A stretch of DNA of 43,302 nucleotides. Origin: Selenomonas sp. AE3005 (lineage in GTDB: Bacteria > Bacillota > Negativicutes > Selenomonadales > Selenomonadaceae). The position numbers and the translations under genes were made by a program. The first letter of the stretch is position 1. Every line of letters begins with the position of its first letter. The stretch lies in NCBI RefSeq assembly GCF_905233635.1, contig NZ_CAJODG010000010.1:1-43302 (forward strand). The letters are read 5' to 3'. The notes below the pieces were generated by a model. The model did no database searches. It was not told the DNA's origin and saw nothing but the letters and a program-made list of their open reading frames with translations. Below, one piece after another: positions 23,570 through 31,344 of the stretch.

Positions 23570-23977
23570 TTACTTGCCGTTGGCAATGTTCACAATCTCA
23601 TCAATGGCAGCCTGCTTTTCATCGGCCGTGGGAGCACTTGCCGTTACACCTTCAGCGCCAGACTGCAGATTATCTTCGATGATGTTCTTGATAGCCGTCA
23701 CAGCGTTATCCTTCGGTTCTTCTTTGCGAGCCTCAGCAACAGCATCAATGTAGGGCTTGATTTCATCAGCTGTCTGGCCGTTTGCTTTTGCTGTGTTGAT
23801 GATGCCATCAACAACTTTGTCACCGGTCAGCATAGCTTCCAGATTACAGATGCGGCTGCGTTCTGCTTTCACAGCATCCTCAATGGACTGATTTGCCACC
23901 GGTTCTGCTGCTTTTTCGGTAATCCCTAACTTGTCAGCAATTTTCTGCAAAAGGGATGCGGTTTCCTGATTTTCCAT
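23570..23977 (-). CDS. nested in-frame scaffold protein (Nu3 analogue)
   Basis: Within the protease gene an ATG at 23975-23977 is preceded by AAAGGAGG ten bases upstream, as strong as any gene start here. It would make a 135-residue protein starting MENQETASLLQKIADKLG, rich in coiled-coil and acidic helices, ending NGK. Lambda produces its scaffold Nu3 in exactly this way from inside gene C. The protein would be an internal head-assembly scaffold removed by the protease. Confidence 0.75.
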   Translation of the reverse strand: MENQETASLLQKIADKLGITEKAAEPVANQSIEDAVKAERSRICNLEAMLTGDKVVDGIINTAKANGQTADEIKPYIDAVAEARKEEPKDNAVTAIKNIIEDNLQSGAEGVTASAPTADEKQAAIDEIVNIANGK

Positions 23978-24721
23978 AGTCTTTCTTCCTCCTTTAGGCT
24001 TTGCAGTGGTATGATTTGTCGGTGTCTGACGCCGATTCAGAATCTCCTTCACTTTCTCGCCATGTTTGAACTTCGCTAAATCACACGACACGCTATTCAT
24101 AATCAGCATATTGCCGCTTATGTTGTCTTCGATAGGCGTTTCTTTGTCAATGACATCTACAAAGCCGTAGTCCAACGCTTCCTGCGCTGTAAGCCACGAT
24201 TCTGCATCCATCATGGATTTGATATCGTCTGCCCCAACTTTGCCGCCCGTGCGCTTTAAGTAGACATTTACGATTGTATCTCGTACAGTATCCAGCTTGT
24301 CAGCGGTCTTGCGCATTTCCTCAGCGTTGCCCACAGCAAAACTCAGCGGATTATGAATCATGTACAGGGCATTTTCCGGCATGATAACCGTATCGCCTGC
24401 ACATGTGACGATTGTCGCCGCACTGGCGCTCAATCCGTCAATCTTGACTGTGACCGACCCAGGGTAATCACGAAGTTTGTTATAAATCGCCTGTGCCGCG
24501 AATACATCACCACCGGGGCTGTTAATCCGTAAGGTTAAGGGCTTGCCGCCCAGTGCCGCCAATGCATCCGCAAATTGTTTCGGTGCAGTTTCGTCATTGA
24601 ACCACTGTTCAGACACGATTTCGCCATAAATCAGAAGCTCGGCGTTTTCCTCCTCGGCTTTGTTCGTCACCTTCCAAAACTTCGTCATCGTTGTCGGTGT
24701 CGTCGTCTTCTTGTTGCTCAT
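23570..24721 (-). CDS. ClpP-type prohead protease fused to scaffold domain (lambda C analogue)
   Basis: A 383-residue protein. Residues about 25-200 form a ClpP (S14) fold: LRINSPGGDVFAAQAIYN, the serine motif GLSASAAT (S100 probable), MIHNP (H123) and a probable catalytic Asp near 172 in the MDAESWLTAQEAL segment. The C-terminal ~135 residues are helical and acidic and act as scaffold. The strong AGGTGAAGTAA site supports the ATG at 24719-24721, so the gene overlaps the portal gene by 113 bases in another frame. A second start for the scaffold alone is inside (23975-23977). Confidence 0.92.
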   Translation of the reverse strand: MSNKKTTTPTTMTKFWKVTNKAEEENAELLIYGEIVSEQWFNDETAPKQFADALAALGGKPLTLRINSPGGDVFAAQAIYNKLRDYPGSVTVKIDGLSASAATIVTCAGDTVIMPENALYMIHNPLSFAVGNAEEMRKTADKLDTVRDTIVNVYLKRTGGKVGADDIKSMMDAESWLTAQEALDYGFVDVIDKETPIEDNISGNMLIMNSVSCDLAKFKHGEKVKEILNRRQTPTNHTTAKPKGGRKTMENQETASLLQKIADKLGITEKAAEPVANQSIEDAVKAERSRICNLEAMLTGDKVVDGIINTAKANGQTADEIKPYIDAVAEARKEEPKDNAVTAIKNIIEDNLQSGAEGVTASAPTADEKQAAIDEIVNIANGK

Positions 24722-26297
24722 TTACTTCACCTCCCTTCTCGCCAGTTGCATCAGACAGGCCAAGGCTTTCCCGCAAGGCTTTTTCATATGCCGCCTGTTG
24801 CAAGTTTTCCTCGTAATCCGAGCCGGTCATTTCTGCCGCCTCGCGCTCACCGGTGCTAAGTCCGGACTGCACGCGAAGGATTGAACCATTCACATCTTTT
24901 ACAGGGTCAAGGATGCTCATTGTTGGCCCGAACCATTCCGCATTACACCATGCTTTTCGTATAGCCGGGTCGTCAAAAAAGCCGGGACAATCAATGCGGC
25001 CTAATGCCACCGCCTCAGCTAACCACACCTCATACACTGGCTGGCAGAAATCACGAGCGAACCACACCCGCCTTTGCTTATATTCATCCCAGGCTTGCAG
25101 CAACGCCGCTCGACTGGCTGAATAACTGGAAGTAAAGTGCTTCATTAGCACTTCATAGGGTTGCCCCAGTGCTGCGCCCGTCTGTTTGACCAGCTCTTGC
25201 ACGAATATGCCAAAGGTGCTCTGCGCATTACTGGCATCCATGGCTTTTACATCCACGCCCTGCGGCAATGCGTTGAGCGTTCCAGGGCCTAACGCATATT
25301 CATTGACATTCACTACTGGTTCATTCGGATCACCTTGATACGAACTCCCCCCCAGCATAAAGTTCAGGTCACTCCCTGCAGCCGAGCTCGTAAAGAACAG
25401 CGCAAAGAACGTCTTGACGATAGCACTTGCCAGCTCAGCCGTAGTATAACGGCTTGTCTGTTTCAGCGTTTCGAGCACTGGCGCCAGATACGGCACGCCG
25501 CGATACTGGTCAGCCCGCGTATCGTGACAAATCTGCAGGATATTCGGCAGCCCAGTATTGTCGCCATAGGCTTTAACACGCTGCCATTCAGTAACACCCG
25601 TCAAATCCACGCGGTCAAATGGTACCTTGTTTGATACCCAGTAGGCGACAATAGCGCCTGTTTTATCCACCTCTACACCGGAAACAATTCGGTTTCCCTT
25701 GGTAGGAGCGTTCATTTCTATCTGCGACACAGTGGTAAAACCACCGCTCAGCGGATTGCTCACCCTGTTTGCTTCCAAAAGCTGTATGCGCAAGGAATAC
25801 GGATTACTTACATCCGGCAGTTTGCGCCGGAACACAGCGAACGCATCGCCATCCGTCATGTAGGACAGGTACGCAATGTGCTGAAGGTCGTAGAAGTTAT
25901 TGCGACGATATATGTCACAATGCTTCGATGCCGCCCACAGTTCAAATTCAGCCCGTGTCTTCTTAATCCACCGCCGTGCTTCTTCCACGCTTATGCCCAG
26001 CTCGCTGAATTTCGGTCGCGGGAACAACGTCAGCCCCGTTCCGACCGCATGCGTCACGCTGGTATTCAGTGCCGCCGCGCCAATGGGCGTGTTAATGGCC
26101 AAATCTGCTGCACGATTCCGCAGCGTATCGGCGTTCCAGTCAATATCCGACTTTGAAGACGATTTGACTGGGTTCCAGCTTTTCAGAATGTTTGACTTAT
26201 GCGATGCCCCGCCCTCTGAATAGCCTGTATTTTTGATTTCAGGGCGCTCCCTGCTCTTGATTTTCCGCTTTTTGCGACTCACTTTCTCAACTCCCAT
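24609..26297 (-). CDS. B: portal protein (lambda gpB family)
   Basis: A 562-residue portal of the Phage_portal_2 (lambda) family; twelve copies form the DNA gate of the head. Markers include WNADTLRNRAADLAINTPIGAAALNT, RRWIKKTRAEFELWA, IQLLEANRVSNPLSGG, APVLETLKQTSRYTTAELASAIVKTFFALFF, and the C-terminal helix GAALGQPYEVLMKHFTSSYSASRAALLQAWDEYKQRR. The end is very acidic (QQEDDDTDNDDEVLEGDE) then basic, and this low-complexity tail is the part that overlaps the protease gene. Confidence 0.94.
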   Translation of the reverse strand: MGVEKVSRKKRKIKSRERPEIKNTGYSEGGASHKSNILKSWNPVKSSSKSDIDWNADTLRNRAADLAINTPIGAAALNTSVTHAVGTGLTLFPRPKFSELGISVEEARRWIKKTRAEFELWAASKHCDIYRRNNFYDLQHIAYLSYMTDGDAFAVFRRKLPDVSNPYSLRIQLLEANRVSNPLSGGFTTVSQIEMNAPTKGNRIVSGVEVDKTGAIVAYWVSNKVPFDRVDLTGVTEWQRVKAYGDNTGLPNILQICHDTRADQYRGVPYLAPVLETLKQTSRYTTAELASAIVKTFFALFFTSSAAGSDLNFMLGGSSYQGDPNEPVVNVNEYALGPGTLNALPQGVDVKAMDASNAQSTFGIFVQELVKQTGAALGQPYEVLMKHFTSSYSASRAALLQAWDEYKQRRVWFARDFCQPVYEVWLAEAVALGRIDCPGFFDDPAIRKAWCNAEWFGPTMSILDPVKDVNGSILRVQSGLSTGEREAAEMTGSDYEENLQQAAYEKALRESLGLSDATGEKGGEVNEQQEDDDTDNDDEVLEGDEQSRGGKRRASDLWRNRV

Positions 26298-26514
26298 CTA
26301 CGAACACTACCCGTTTGCTCATCCCCAACCCCACGGGCTGTTCATCATCGATAACCGCGCCGCCCGCTATCAAGCTGTCAATCGCCGCCCGGATACTTGA
26401 TAAATTCGCCCTGGTCAGCGTTCTATTGCCGATTGTGTACGATTGACCGGTCAAAACCGCCTTTTCAGCTTCTAAATACAGCTTCAGGCGCTCATTTTGC
26501 ATTGCACTTGCCAT
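26287..26514 (-). CDS. W: head-tail connector gpW-like
   Basis: A 75-residue protein of the lambda gpW type: RLKLYLEAEKAVLTGQSYTIGNRTLTRANLSSIRAAIDSL, with the GQSYxIGNRxLTRA motif shared by this family. gpW binds below the portal to plug the head and to accept gpFII. It lies between terminase and portal genes, as in lambda (A-W-B), and overlaps the portal start. Confidence 0.93.
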   Translation of the reverse strand: MASAMQNERLKLYLEAEKAVLTGQSYTIGNRTLTRANLSSIRAAIDSLIAGGAVIDDEQPVGLGMSKRVVFVDGS

Positions 26515-26533
26515 CTTTTCACCACTCTTTCAT

Positions 26534-26550
26534 GTGTCCAAATCGGACAC
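26534..26550. repeat. 17-nt dyad GTGTCC-5-GGACAC, copy 1
   Basis: GTGTCC (26534-26539), AAATC, GGACAC (26545-26550), in the gap between gpW and terminase genes. A second copy that differs at one of 17 positions lies at 35105-35121. The pair may be binding sites for one protein. Confidence 0.5.
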
Positions 26551-26565
26551 GTTCGCATAAGAAAA

Positions 26566-26591
26566 GGGCAATGCGTTTTTACACATTGCCC
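26566..26591 (-). terminator. intrinsic terminator-like hairpin between terL and gpW
   Basis: GGGCAATG (26566-26573) pairs with CATTGCCC (26584-26591) over a 10-base loop. On the minus strand the stem is followed by TTTTCTTA. It sits inside the late operon, so it would be a partial terminator or a messenger-processing site that sets the ratio of terminase to head genes. Confidence 0.6.
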
Positions 26592-26599
26592 TGGCAGGT

Positions 26600-28522
26600 T
26601 TACCAAATATTTGTTTGCCGCGACGACCGACGCGAACTACTTTTTATCCGCATCGGTTCGGCAGTTTTCTTTTCGGCCGGCTTTTCATCCCGCACTTGCG
26701 GTTGCCCATTGACCGCCTCGTACATTTTCGCCCAATCCGGACGAATTGACTGCATGCATGCGATGTTATACACACGCAAATCAAGCGGCTCGTTTCTCAC
26801 GCCCTGTACTTGCTCCCATGTCGTAGTGATGATGCCGTTCTTCTTGACCTTCTTTTTCTGCTCTGAGATAAGGCCCTTGAAGTAAATCTGGTCATATCCA
26901 CGGATTTCCATCCCCTTGTCGCCGTCCAGTGGGAAATGAAAATACTGCTCGCCCGGTTCCTTGATGGAAAGGCGGTTCATGACCTGCTGTTTCCCTTCGT
27001 CAACGCCTAGCATTTGCAGTGGGATTGGCATTTTCTTGCCGTGAGTCAGCTTGCACAGCAGTTTAAGGCCAGGCCCACCTTGACCTTTAATCGGCACGCG
27101 GCCTTTATTCCAGTTCTTCAGACAGTAATTATACACGCTGGTCGTGTAGTGACCACCTGAGTCGATGAATGTGCGGACAACTTGCAGCCCCGTGCCGTCC
27201 GGCAGGTAATATGTGCGGTCAAGGACTGCATCCAGCGCTTTCCACGTCTTTGCTTTGTCCGGTGTACCGAGAACTTCACCCTTGCTTATGCCCCAGCACT
27301 CCTCAGCCATGCCCCAGCCACAAATTTCATACTCAAGACGATTATCCTGTGTATCGACTGCGGCAGTCAGCATCAAAACGCCGTCCGGCAAATCGGCTCC
27401 ATATTGTTCACGGCGGCGAACAAACTGCATTTCGTCTTCAAAGGCGCCACGCTGACGGTACGGCTCCCCGAAACGTGTATTGACCACTACCTGTTCACGC
27501 GTGGGGTCGCCCTTGGCTTCCAACCACTCACGCATAATTTCCGCCCACGACAGCCACGGGCTCGAAAACGAATTCACAAAGAACGAGCGGATGCCGTTCT
27601 GTATGGCTTCAGGATTCATCGCGGTATATTTCTGCGGCGCAGATTTTATCTGCCGTTCGCTGAACGCATGGCCGCAGTCCGGGCATACCCACTCCACACC
27701 ATTGACGATGACCGTCAAGCGCCCTTGCGTGTCTTTGAACTCCGTATAATCGGACTTCATGTCAACATAGCGCAGAGTGTGATACTCTCCGCAGTTTGGG
27801 CACTCATACTGCCATTCTTCCTGCGTCCCCGCTTGGTATTCCTTCTCGATACGGCTTGCGCCTTCGTTTGTCGGTGTTGAAAACAGTCCCATTACGCGGT
27901 TCCAGAACGTAGTCATACGTTTTGCCGCCAAATCCACTGGGTCGCCCTCGCCGCCTGCCGAATCCGGAAAGCGGTCTACTTCATCCGCCAGCAATATTCG
28001 CACCGGTCGCGATGCGAGACCTGCAGGTGAATTCGCGCCGCACATAATCAGACGACCACCGGGGAATATTTTCGACAAAATCGTGTTATTGCCGTCATTC
28101 TGCTTGCCCGGTTTCGCGTCCTTGTCCTTGACTGTGTAAAACAGGTTCGTCAAAACCGTTGTGTCCCGCAGCATAGGCGCGATTCGGCTCTTTGAGAAGT
28201 CTATGGCCATGTCTATTGTCGGCTGAATCATCATGATTGTGCAGGGGTCGAGGTGGGCGAACCGGCCTATGATATTGTTCATCAGGTCCGACTTCCCTAT
28301 CTGCGAACTGCTCATCACTACCACGCGGCTGATTCCTGTCTGCGTGAATGCATCCATGATTTCCCTCTGGTATGGAGCACGGCTTGTTTTCCACCGCCCC
28401 GGCTCAGCTGAATTGTTCGAGAGTATGCGATAATCATCCGCCCACTTGCTGACAGACGTTTTCGGTAAGGGTTTCAGCCCCTTATGAGAGACATAGCGCC
28501 ACAAATCAATCGCCGTCTTCAT
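26600..28522 (-). CDS. A: terminase large subunit (lambda GpA family)
   Basis: A 640-residue packaging motor. The N-terminal ATPase has a GpA-type Walker A (SSSQIGKSD, about 71-79), adenine-binding region before it, and Walker B LLADE (177-181). A zinc-ribbon-like pair CPNC (241-244) and CPDC (280-283) follows. The C-terminal nuclease has the TAAVDTQDNRLEYEICGWG metal-ligand segment (D390) and RTFIDSGGHYTTSVY. It binds the portal and cuts concatemers. GpA-type terminases normally make cohesive ends, which fits a cos site near 29.1-29.3 kb. It overlaps the small-subunit gene by 17 bases. Confidence 0.96.
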   Translation of the reverse strand: MKTAIDLWRYVSHKGLKPLPKTSVSKWADDYRILSNNSAEPGRWKTSRAPYQREIMDAFTQTGISRVVVMSSSQIGKSDLMNNIIGRFAHLDPCTIMMIQPTIDMAIDFSKSRIAPMLRDTTVLTNLFYTVKDKDAKPGKQNDGNNTILSKIFPGGRLIMCGANSPAGLASRPVRILLADEVDRFPDSAGGEGDPVDLAAKRMTTFWNRVMGLFSTPTNEGASRIEKEYQAGTQEEWQYECPNCGEYHTLRYVDMKSDYTEFKDTQGRLTVIVNGVEWVCPDCGHAFSERQIKSAPQKYTAMNPEAIQNGIRSFFVNSFSSPWLSWAEIMREWLEAKGDPTREQVVVNTRFGEPYRQRGAFEDEMQFVRRREQYGADLPDGVLMLTAAVDTQDNRLEYEICGWGMAEECWGISKGEVLGTPDKAKTWKALDAVLDRTYYLPDGTGLQVVRTFIDSGGHYTTSVYNYCLKNWNKGRVPIKGQGGPGLKLLCKLTHGKKMPIPLQMLGVDEGKQQVMNRLSIKEPGEQYFHFPLDGDKGMEIRGYDQIYFKGLISEQKKKVKKNGIITTTWEQVQGVRNEPLDLRVYNIACMQSIRPDWAKMYEAVNGQPQVRDEKPAEKKTAEPMRIKSSSRRSSRQTNIW

Positions 28523-29048
28523 CTGCAGCAGCCTCCTCTCCGATTTCTTCGTGAGTAAACAGCTCCGGCGTGTACTCGCTCAATTCTCCCAGCTTATCCT
28601 CGATTTCCTTGGTCATAATGCTGTAAATCTCGCCTTTGCTCTTTTCTTCGAGCTGGGGAGCCAATTTAGACGGCAGTCCCAGCAACTGCGTCCGCAGGTT
28701 TGACAGCATTTCCGTCATGACCATTTCCACGGTACGGGCATCATAAGCCCGTGCCTCGGCTTTTGCCAGCTTCAGTTCGGCCAGTTCACGCTTGACTTTC
28801 TCATGTCTGGCCTTTTCAGCCATCAAATCAAGGCTATCCTCGCCATCTTCTGACGGTACAGGCCCTTTGAGCCGGTCATAATTCCGTGCACTTTCGAGCA
28901 GGAACACACCACCACGAGCGTCTTTATCATCGCGAATCACCACGCCTTCTTTGATAAGCTGGCTGATTCGTCCTGTTGTCAGCCCTACAGCTTTGGCAAA
29001 ATTCGACTGAGACACGGTAATTTTCCGTGGATCACCTGATACTTTCAT
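28506..29048 (-). CDS. terminase small subunit (Nu1-like)
   Basis: From the ATG at 29046-29048, six bases after AGGAGGG; a longer frame upstream has no comparable site. The 180-residue protein has an N-terminal winged helix-turn-helix (ITVSQSNFAKAVGLTTGRISQLIKEGVVIRD, then GGVFLLESARNYDRLKG) and a long central coiled coil (AEKARHEKVKRELAELKLAKAEARAYDARTVEM). It ends in an acidic tail that contacts the large subunit. This is the Nu1 layout. It recognises the packaging site, probably just upstream in 29049-29280. Confidence 0.93.
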   Translation of the reverse strand: MKVSGDPRKITVSQSNFAKAVGLTTGRISQLIKEGVVIRDDKDARGGVFLLESARNYDRLKGPVPSEDGEDSLDLMAEKARHEKVKRELAELKLAKAEARAYDARTVEMVMTEMLSNLRTQLLGLPSKLAPQLEEKSKGEIYSIMTKEIEDKLGELSEYTPELFTHEEIGEEAAADEDGD

Positions 29049-29280
29049 TGGCCCCCTCCTTTCTGTCGATTCGCTAAACATTTTCGACCAATTTTTGACG
29101 TACCAAATTTTTGGGCGTTAGATAAGTATTGTTTCCAGTCAGTAGACTTTCGTTTACTTACTTAGCAATAAAAAAAATTTATGTGCAGACAAATTCCGGG
29201 CGCCGGGGGACGCGCGGCCTTTTCTAGGGGCTGAAAGAACCTATGCCAGCCCAGCCGGCACCCCCTCCCAAAACTCGCTG
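29049..29280. other. non-coding region upstream of terminase, candidate packaging (cos) site
   Basis: No gene is visible in these 232 bases. A GC-rich block at about 29198-29222 (GGGCGCCGGGGGACGCGCGG within it) stands out from the surrounding AT-rich sequence. A second G/C-run lies at 29250-29272 (CCGGCACCCCCTCCC). An A/T-rich stretch lies between the block and the terminase gene. Location directly before Nu1/A-type genes is where cos lies in lambda. The cut position cannot be told from sequence alone. Confidence 0.45.
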
Positions 29281-29490
29281 TCAACGCACTTGCTTTATAT
29301 CTGCAGTGATGTGCTTACCGTTCCGCTTGCGACATCCCGACCGATAAGCTGAACGCATAAGCGCCGCCGCCCGCCTGGCTGACACCTTGCGGAACGACCT
29401 GCACTGCCGTCGCACATAGTAGACCTCATGCCTCAGACACAGCTGGCTCTCGTTGTACTCACAGTCCTCGTTGTCGCAGTAGACCTTCAA
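29281..29490 (-). CDS. small Cys-rich protein at the start of the late operon
   Basis: A 69-residue protein starting at TTG (29488-29490) behind GGCGGTGAAG. The first half has CDNEDCEYNESQLC and a later Cys in RRQCRSF, consistent with a small zinc-binding fold. The second half is strongly basic (SARRAAALMRSAYRSGCRKRNGK) and could bind nucleic acid. Similar short Cys-rich genes often stand beside cos sites and terminase genes. It is the first gene after the candidate late terminator. Confidence 0.7.
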   Translation of the reverse strand: MKVYCDNEDCEYNESQLCLRHEVYYVRRQCRSFRKVSARRAAALMRSAYRSGCRKRNGKHITADIKQVR

Positions 29491-29517
29491 GCATCTTCAC
29501 CGCCTTTTGCACAAAAA

Positions 29518-29545
29518 GAAGGCACCAGCCAAAGCTAGTGCCTTC
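29518..29545 (-). terminator. intrinsic terminator in the late leader
   Basis: GAAGGCAC (29518-29525) pairs with GTGCCTTC (29538-29545), extended by AGC/GCT inside, loop CAAA region. On the minus strand it is followed by TTTTTGTG. It lies after the ArpU-like gene and between the extended -10 promoter and the first late gene, so it can end early transcripts and also the late leader unless antiterminated. Confidence 0.82.
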
Positions 29546-29607
29546 CGTTCCGAATCTTTCAGGGGTGAAACCAGTGTCGCCGAATAGCTACACTTTTCCA
29601 CACGGTT

Positions 29608-29636
29608 ATTATATCACAGTTTTTTTCACATTTGTG
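29608..29636 (-). promoter_or_regulatory. candidate late promoter with extended -10 and dyad at -35
   Basis: On the minus strand TGATATAAT (-10 at 29608-29613, TGN at 29614-29616) has no normal -35 box. Instead the -35 position holds the dyad CACA-TT-TGTG (29627-29636). An extended -10 with an activator site at -35 is what an ArpU-controlled late promoter should look like. The start near 29601 would give an ~88-base leader before the terminator at 29518-29545. Confidence 0.55.
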
Positions 29637-29672
29637 TTGCATCTTTTTTTCGCTTAACCGTTTCACCATGTT

Positions 29673-30194
29673 TTATAAAGCGTCCGCCCCGTAAAGTACG
29701 ATACTCATTTTCCCAACCAGCGCTTTTCGATTTCGCCAGATAGTCGTTCTATCACAATGCATCTCCCTCTCAATATCTTTTTGGCTCATGCCGTCAAAAT
29801 AAATCATGGGGATGATGCGGTAATATTCATGCTCCCTGACATAATCCAGGGCCACTTCTATTTCTTGCACCTCTTTCGAATCCCTGCGCAGTTTTTCAGT
29901 GAGCCCATATATTTTCTCCTGCCGCAATTCCTCCAAGTCTCTTTCCGGGGTCTTGCCGCTATGGCTCTGAAACATAACGATATCCGCTGACTTGCCCATG
30001 TCCTCATGCGCAATGTCAGCGATATCTGCTTCATAGCGCTTGATATTTGCTTTTAATGCCGGATAAGCTCTCAGCCGTCTTTCCGTCGCCTGGTATGCAG
30101 TTTTTGTTGACCGCTTACCAACAGCGACCATCTTCCGTCCTACATTCTCGATGGTCTGCAAAATCTGCTGCAAATCTTTCTCCGATAATGCCAT
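29673..30194 (-). CDS. ArpU/sigma-like late transcription regulator
   Basis: From the ATG at 30192-30194, eight bases after GGAGG (a longer frame starts 16 codons upstream without a good site), 173 residues. The body is helical. The C-terminus has a sigma region 4-like helix-turn-helix: YFDGMSQKDIEREMHCDRTTIWRNRKALVGKMSIVLYG. This is the layout of ArpU/RinA-type phage proteins that switch on late genes, and its place just before the packaging operon fits. It probably acts on the promoter at 29608-29636; that is inference. Confidence 0.85.
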   Translation of the reverse strand: MALSEKDLQQILQTIENVGRKMVAVGKRSTKTAYQATERRLRAYPALKANIKRYEADIADIAHEDMGKSADIVMFQSHSGKTPERDLEELRQEKIYGLTEKLRRDSKEVQEIEVALDYVREHEYYRIIPMIYFDGMSQKDIEREMHCDRTTIWRNRKALVGKMSIVLYGADAL

Positions 30195-30254
30195 TTGTTT
30201 TTCCTCCGATATGCTCCCTGAAAAATTTGGCTGTTTCTCCACGGCGCAATCGGT

Positions 30255-30416
30255 TTACATCCGCCCACGCCACTTCTCCCGGTCACGGGCATCTTTTTTG
30301 CGGCGCTTTCTGGCTTTGTAATGTTTTGGCGGCTGAATCCGTCTCAGCAACCTCCTTGGTAATAATTTTACTATTATATTGTACATTTGTCGAACAATCC
30401 AATCTAAAATCTGCAT
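30255..30416 (-). CDS. possible 53-residue basic protein
   Basis: ATG at 30414-30416 opens a 53-codon frame. The first 20 residues are hydrophobic (ILDWIVRQMYNIIVKLLP), and the rest is extremely basic (RRLLRRIQPPKHYKARKRRKKDARDREKW). An AAGGAGG lies inside the frame rather than before the ATG, which might mean a shorter product from TTG. A TATAAT-like stretch is also inside. It fills an otherwise empty 230-base gap, so it may be real, but the start is uncertain. Confidence 0.4.
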   Translation of the reverse strand: MQILDWIVRQMYNIIVKLLPRRLLRRIQPPKHYKARKRRKKDARDREKWRGRM

Positions 30417-30422
30417 ATTTAA

Positions 30423-31097
30423 TCAATCATCATATGTCACAGTGGTGTCCGACTCATGGCAATATTTACATTTTACATAGGCCCATTTTTCGTTTATATC
30501 TGTTTCGTAATCTGCCCCACAATTATGGCAAGTTACATTCCCGCGTCTCCATCCCTGTGACCGGCTCCTATTTTTATATGAAGGAACTGGTCTATAATCT
30601 TCTTCCTGTTCTTCTGCTCCGTCTTCCTCCGGCAGTTTTAATCCTTTACTGGTGATGCAGGCTACCTGACGCAGGTCAGCCTCCCATAATCCCCCGTGCT
30701 GCAGTCGCATGTCCGGCAGATTACATGCAAATGTAGGCTTATTGTGCTGTCTAAATCCTGCCGCCATATTTTCAGCATCATATCTGCCCATCCACAATTT
30801 CTGCGCCGGTGCTCCCGGTATAAACACTTCCACAGGTATAATATCCAGCTCTATGCTGTCAGCATCCGAATCTTTGCCAACTGCCTCCTTCACTATCTGT
30901 TCCCGTTGTTCCGGCGTTGACTTTTCCGGTTTTGCCATCATATCAGCCACTTCTTTCACCATGACAGCCGCCTTGGCCGCAGACTCCTTTAATTGCTTGT
31001 TGAGGTTCTTCCGCTCAGCCAGCGTCTTCAAATCAGCGACTATCTTTTCCATGTCTTCATGAGTTATTTCCATATTTCCGTTACACTCCTTATTCAT
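30423..31097 (-). CDS. unidentified early protein with C-terminal zinc ribbon
   Basis: The start chosen is the ATG at 31095-31097, behind AGGAGACCCG and overlapping the stop of the upstream gene; 224 residues. The first ~80 residues are helical coiled coil (ADLKTLAERKNLNKQLKESAAKAAVMVKEVADMM). A middle region follows (ELDIIPVEVFIPGAPAQKLWMGRYDAENM). The C-terminus is a clear zinc ribbon (CHNCGADYETD, then VKCKYCHES). I do not recognise the family. A nucleic-acid-related role is likely from the ribbon. Confidence 0.75.
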   Translation of the reverse strand: MNKECNGNMEITHEDMEKIVADLKTLAERKNLNKQLKESAAKAAVMVKEVADMMAKPEKSTPEQREQIVKEAVGKDSDADSIELDIIPVEVFIPGAPAQKLWMGRYDAENMAAGFRQHNKPTFACNLPDMRLQHGGLWEADLRQVACITSKGLKLPEEDGAEEQEEDYRPVPSYKNRSRSQGWRRGNVTCHNCGADYETDINEKWAYVKCKYCHESDTTVTYDD

Positions 31098-31344
31098 CGG
31101 GTCTCCTAAAAGAATACTCACAATATATCCATGCCCCGAATCCGCGCCTTATATATTCATCCAGCACTGCTATGGCTTCTGCATCATAGATAAGGTGGTC
31201 AAACTTTTGCCTTACTTCCAGCATGGTATCACCATTTTCAGCCACACAATTTATTGCGTCTCTGGCGGCTACCGTGCTATATGCTATCGGCGTTTTACGT
31301 TTTGGTATATTCCACGCAACATCTGTGCATATTTTTCTTTTCAT
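31090..31344 (-). CDS. unidentified 84-residue early protein
   Basis: I take the ATG at 31342-31344, after AAGGCG; longer starts would lie inside the upstream gene. The protein starts MKRKICTDVAWNIPKRKTP, has a helical middle (TVAARDAINCVAENGDTMLEVRQKFDHLIYDAEAIAVLDEYI) and ends FRRPDE. Overlaps with both neighbours suggest it is part of the early operon. No family recognised. Confidence 0.65.
   Translation of the reverse strand: MKRKICTDVAWNIPKRKTPIAYSTVAARDAINCVAENGDTMLEVRQKFDHLIYDAEAIAVLDEYIRRGFGAWIYCEYSFRRPDE

Noticed and set aside
27182..27880. 232-codon plus-strand open frame
   Set aside because: It is antisense to the terminase large subunit with no supporting signals.
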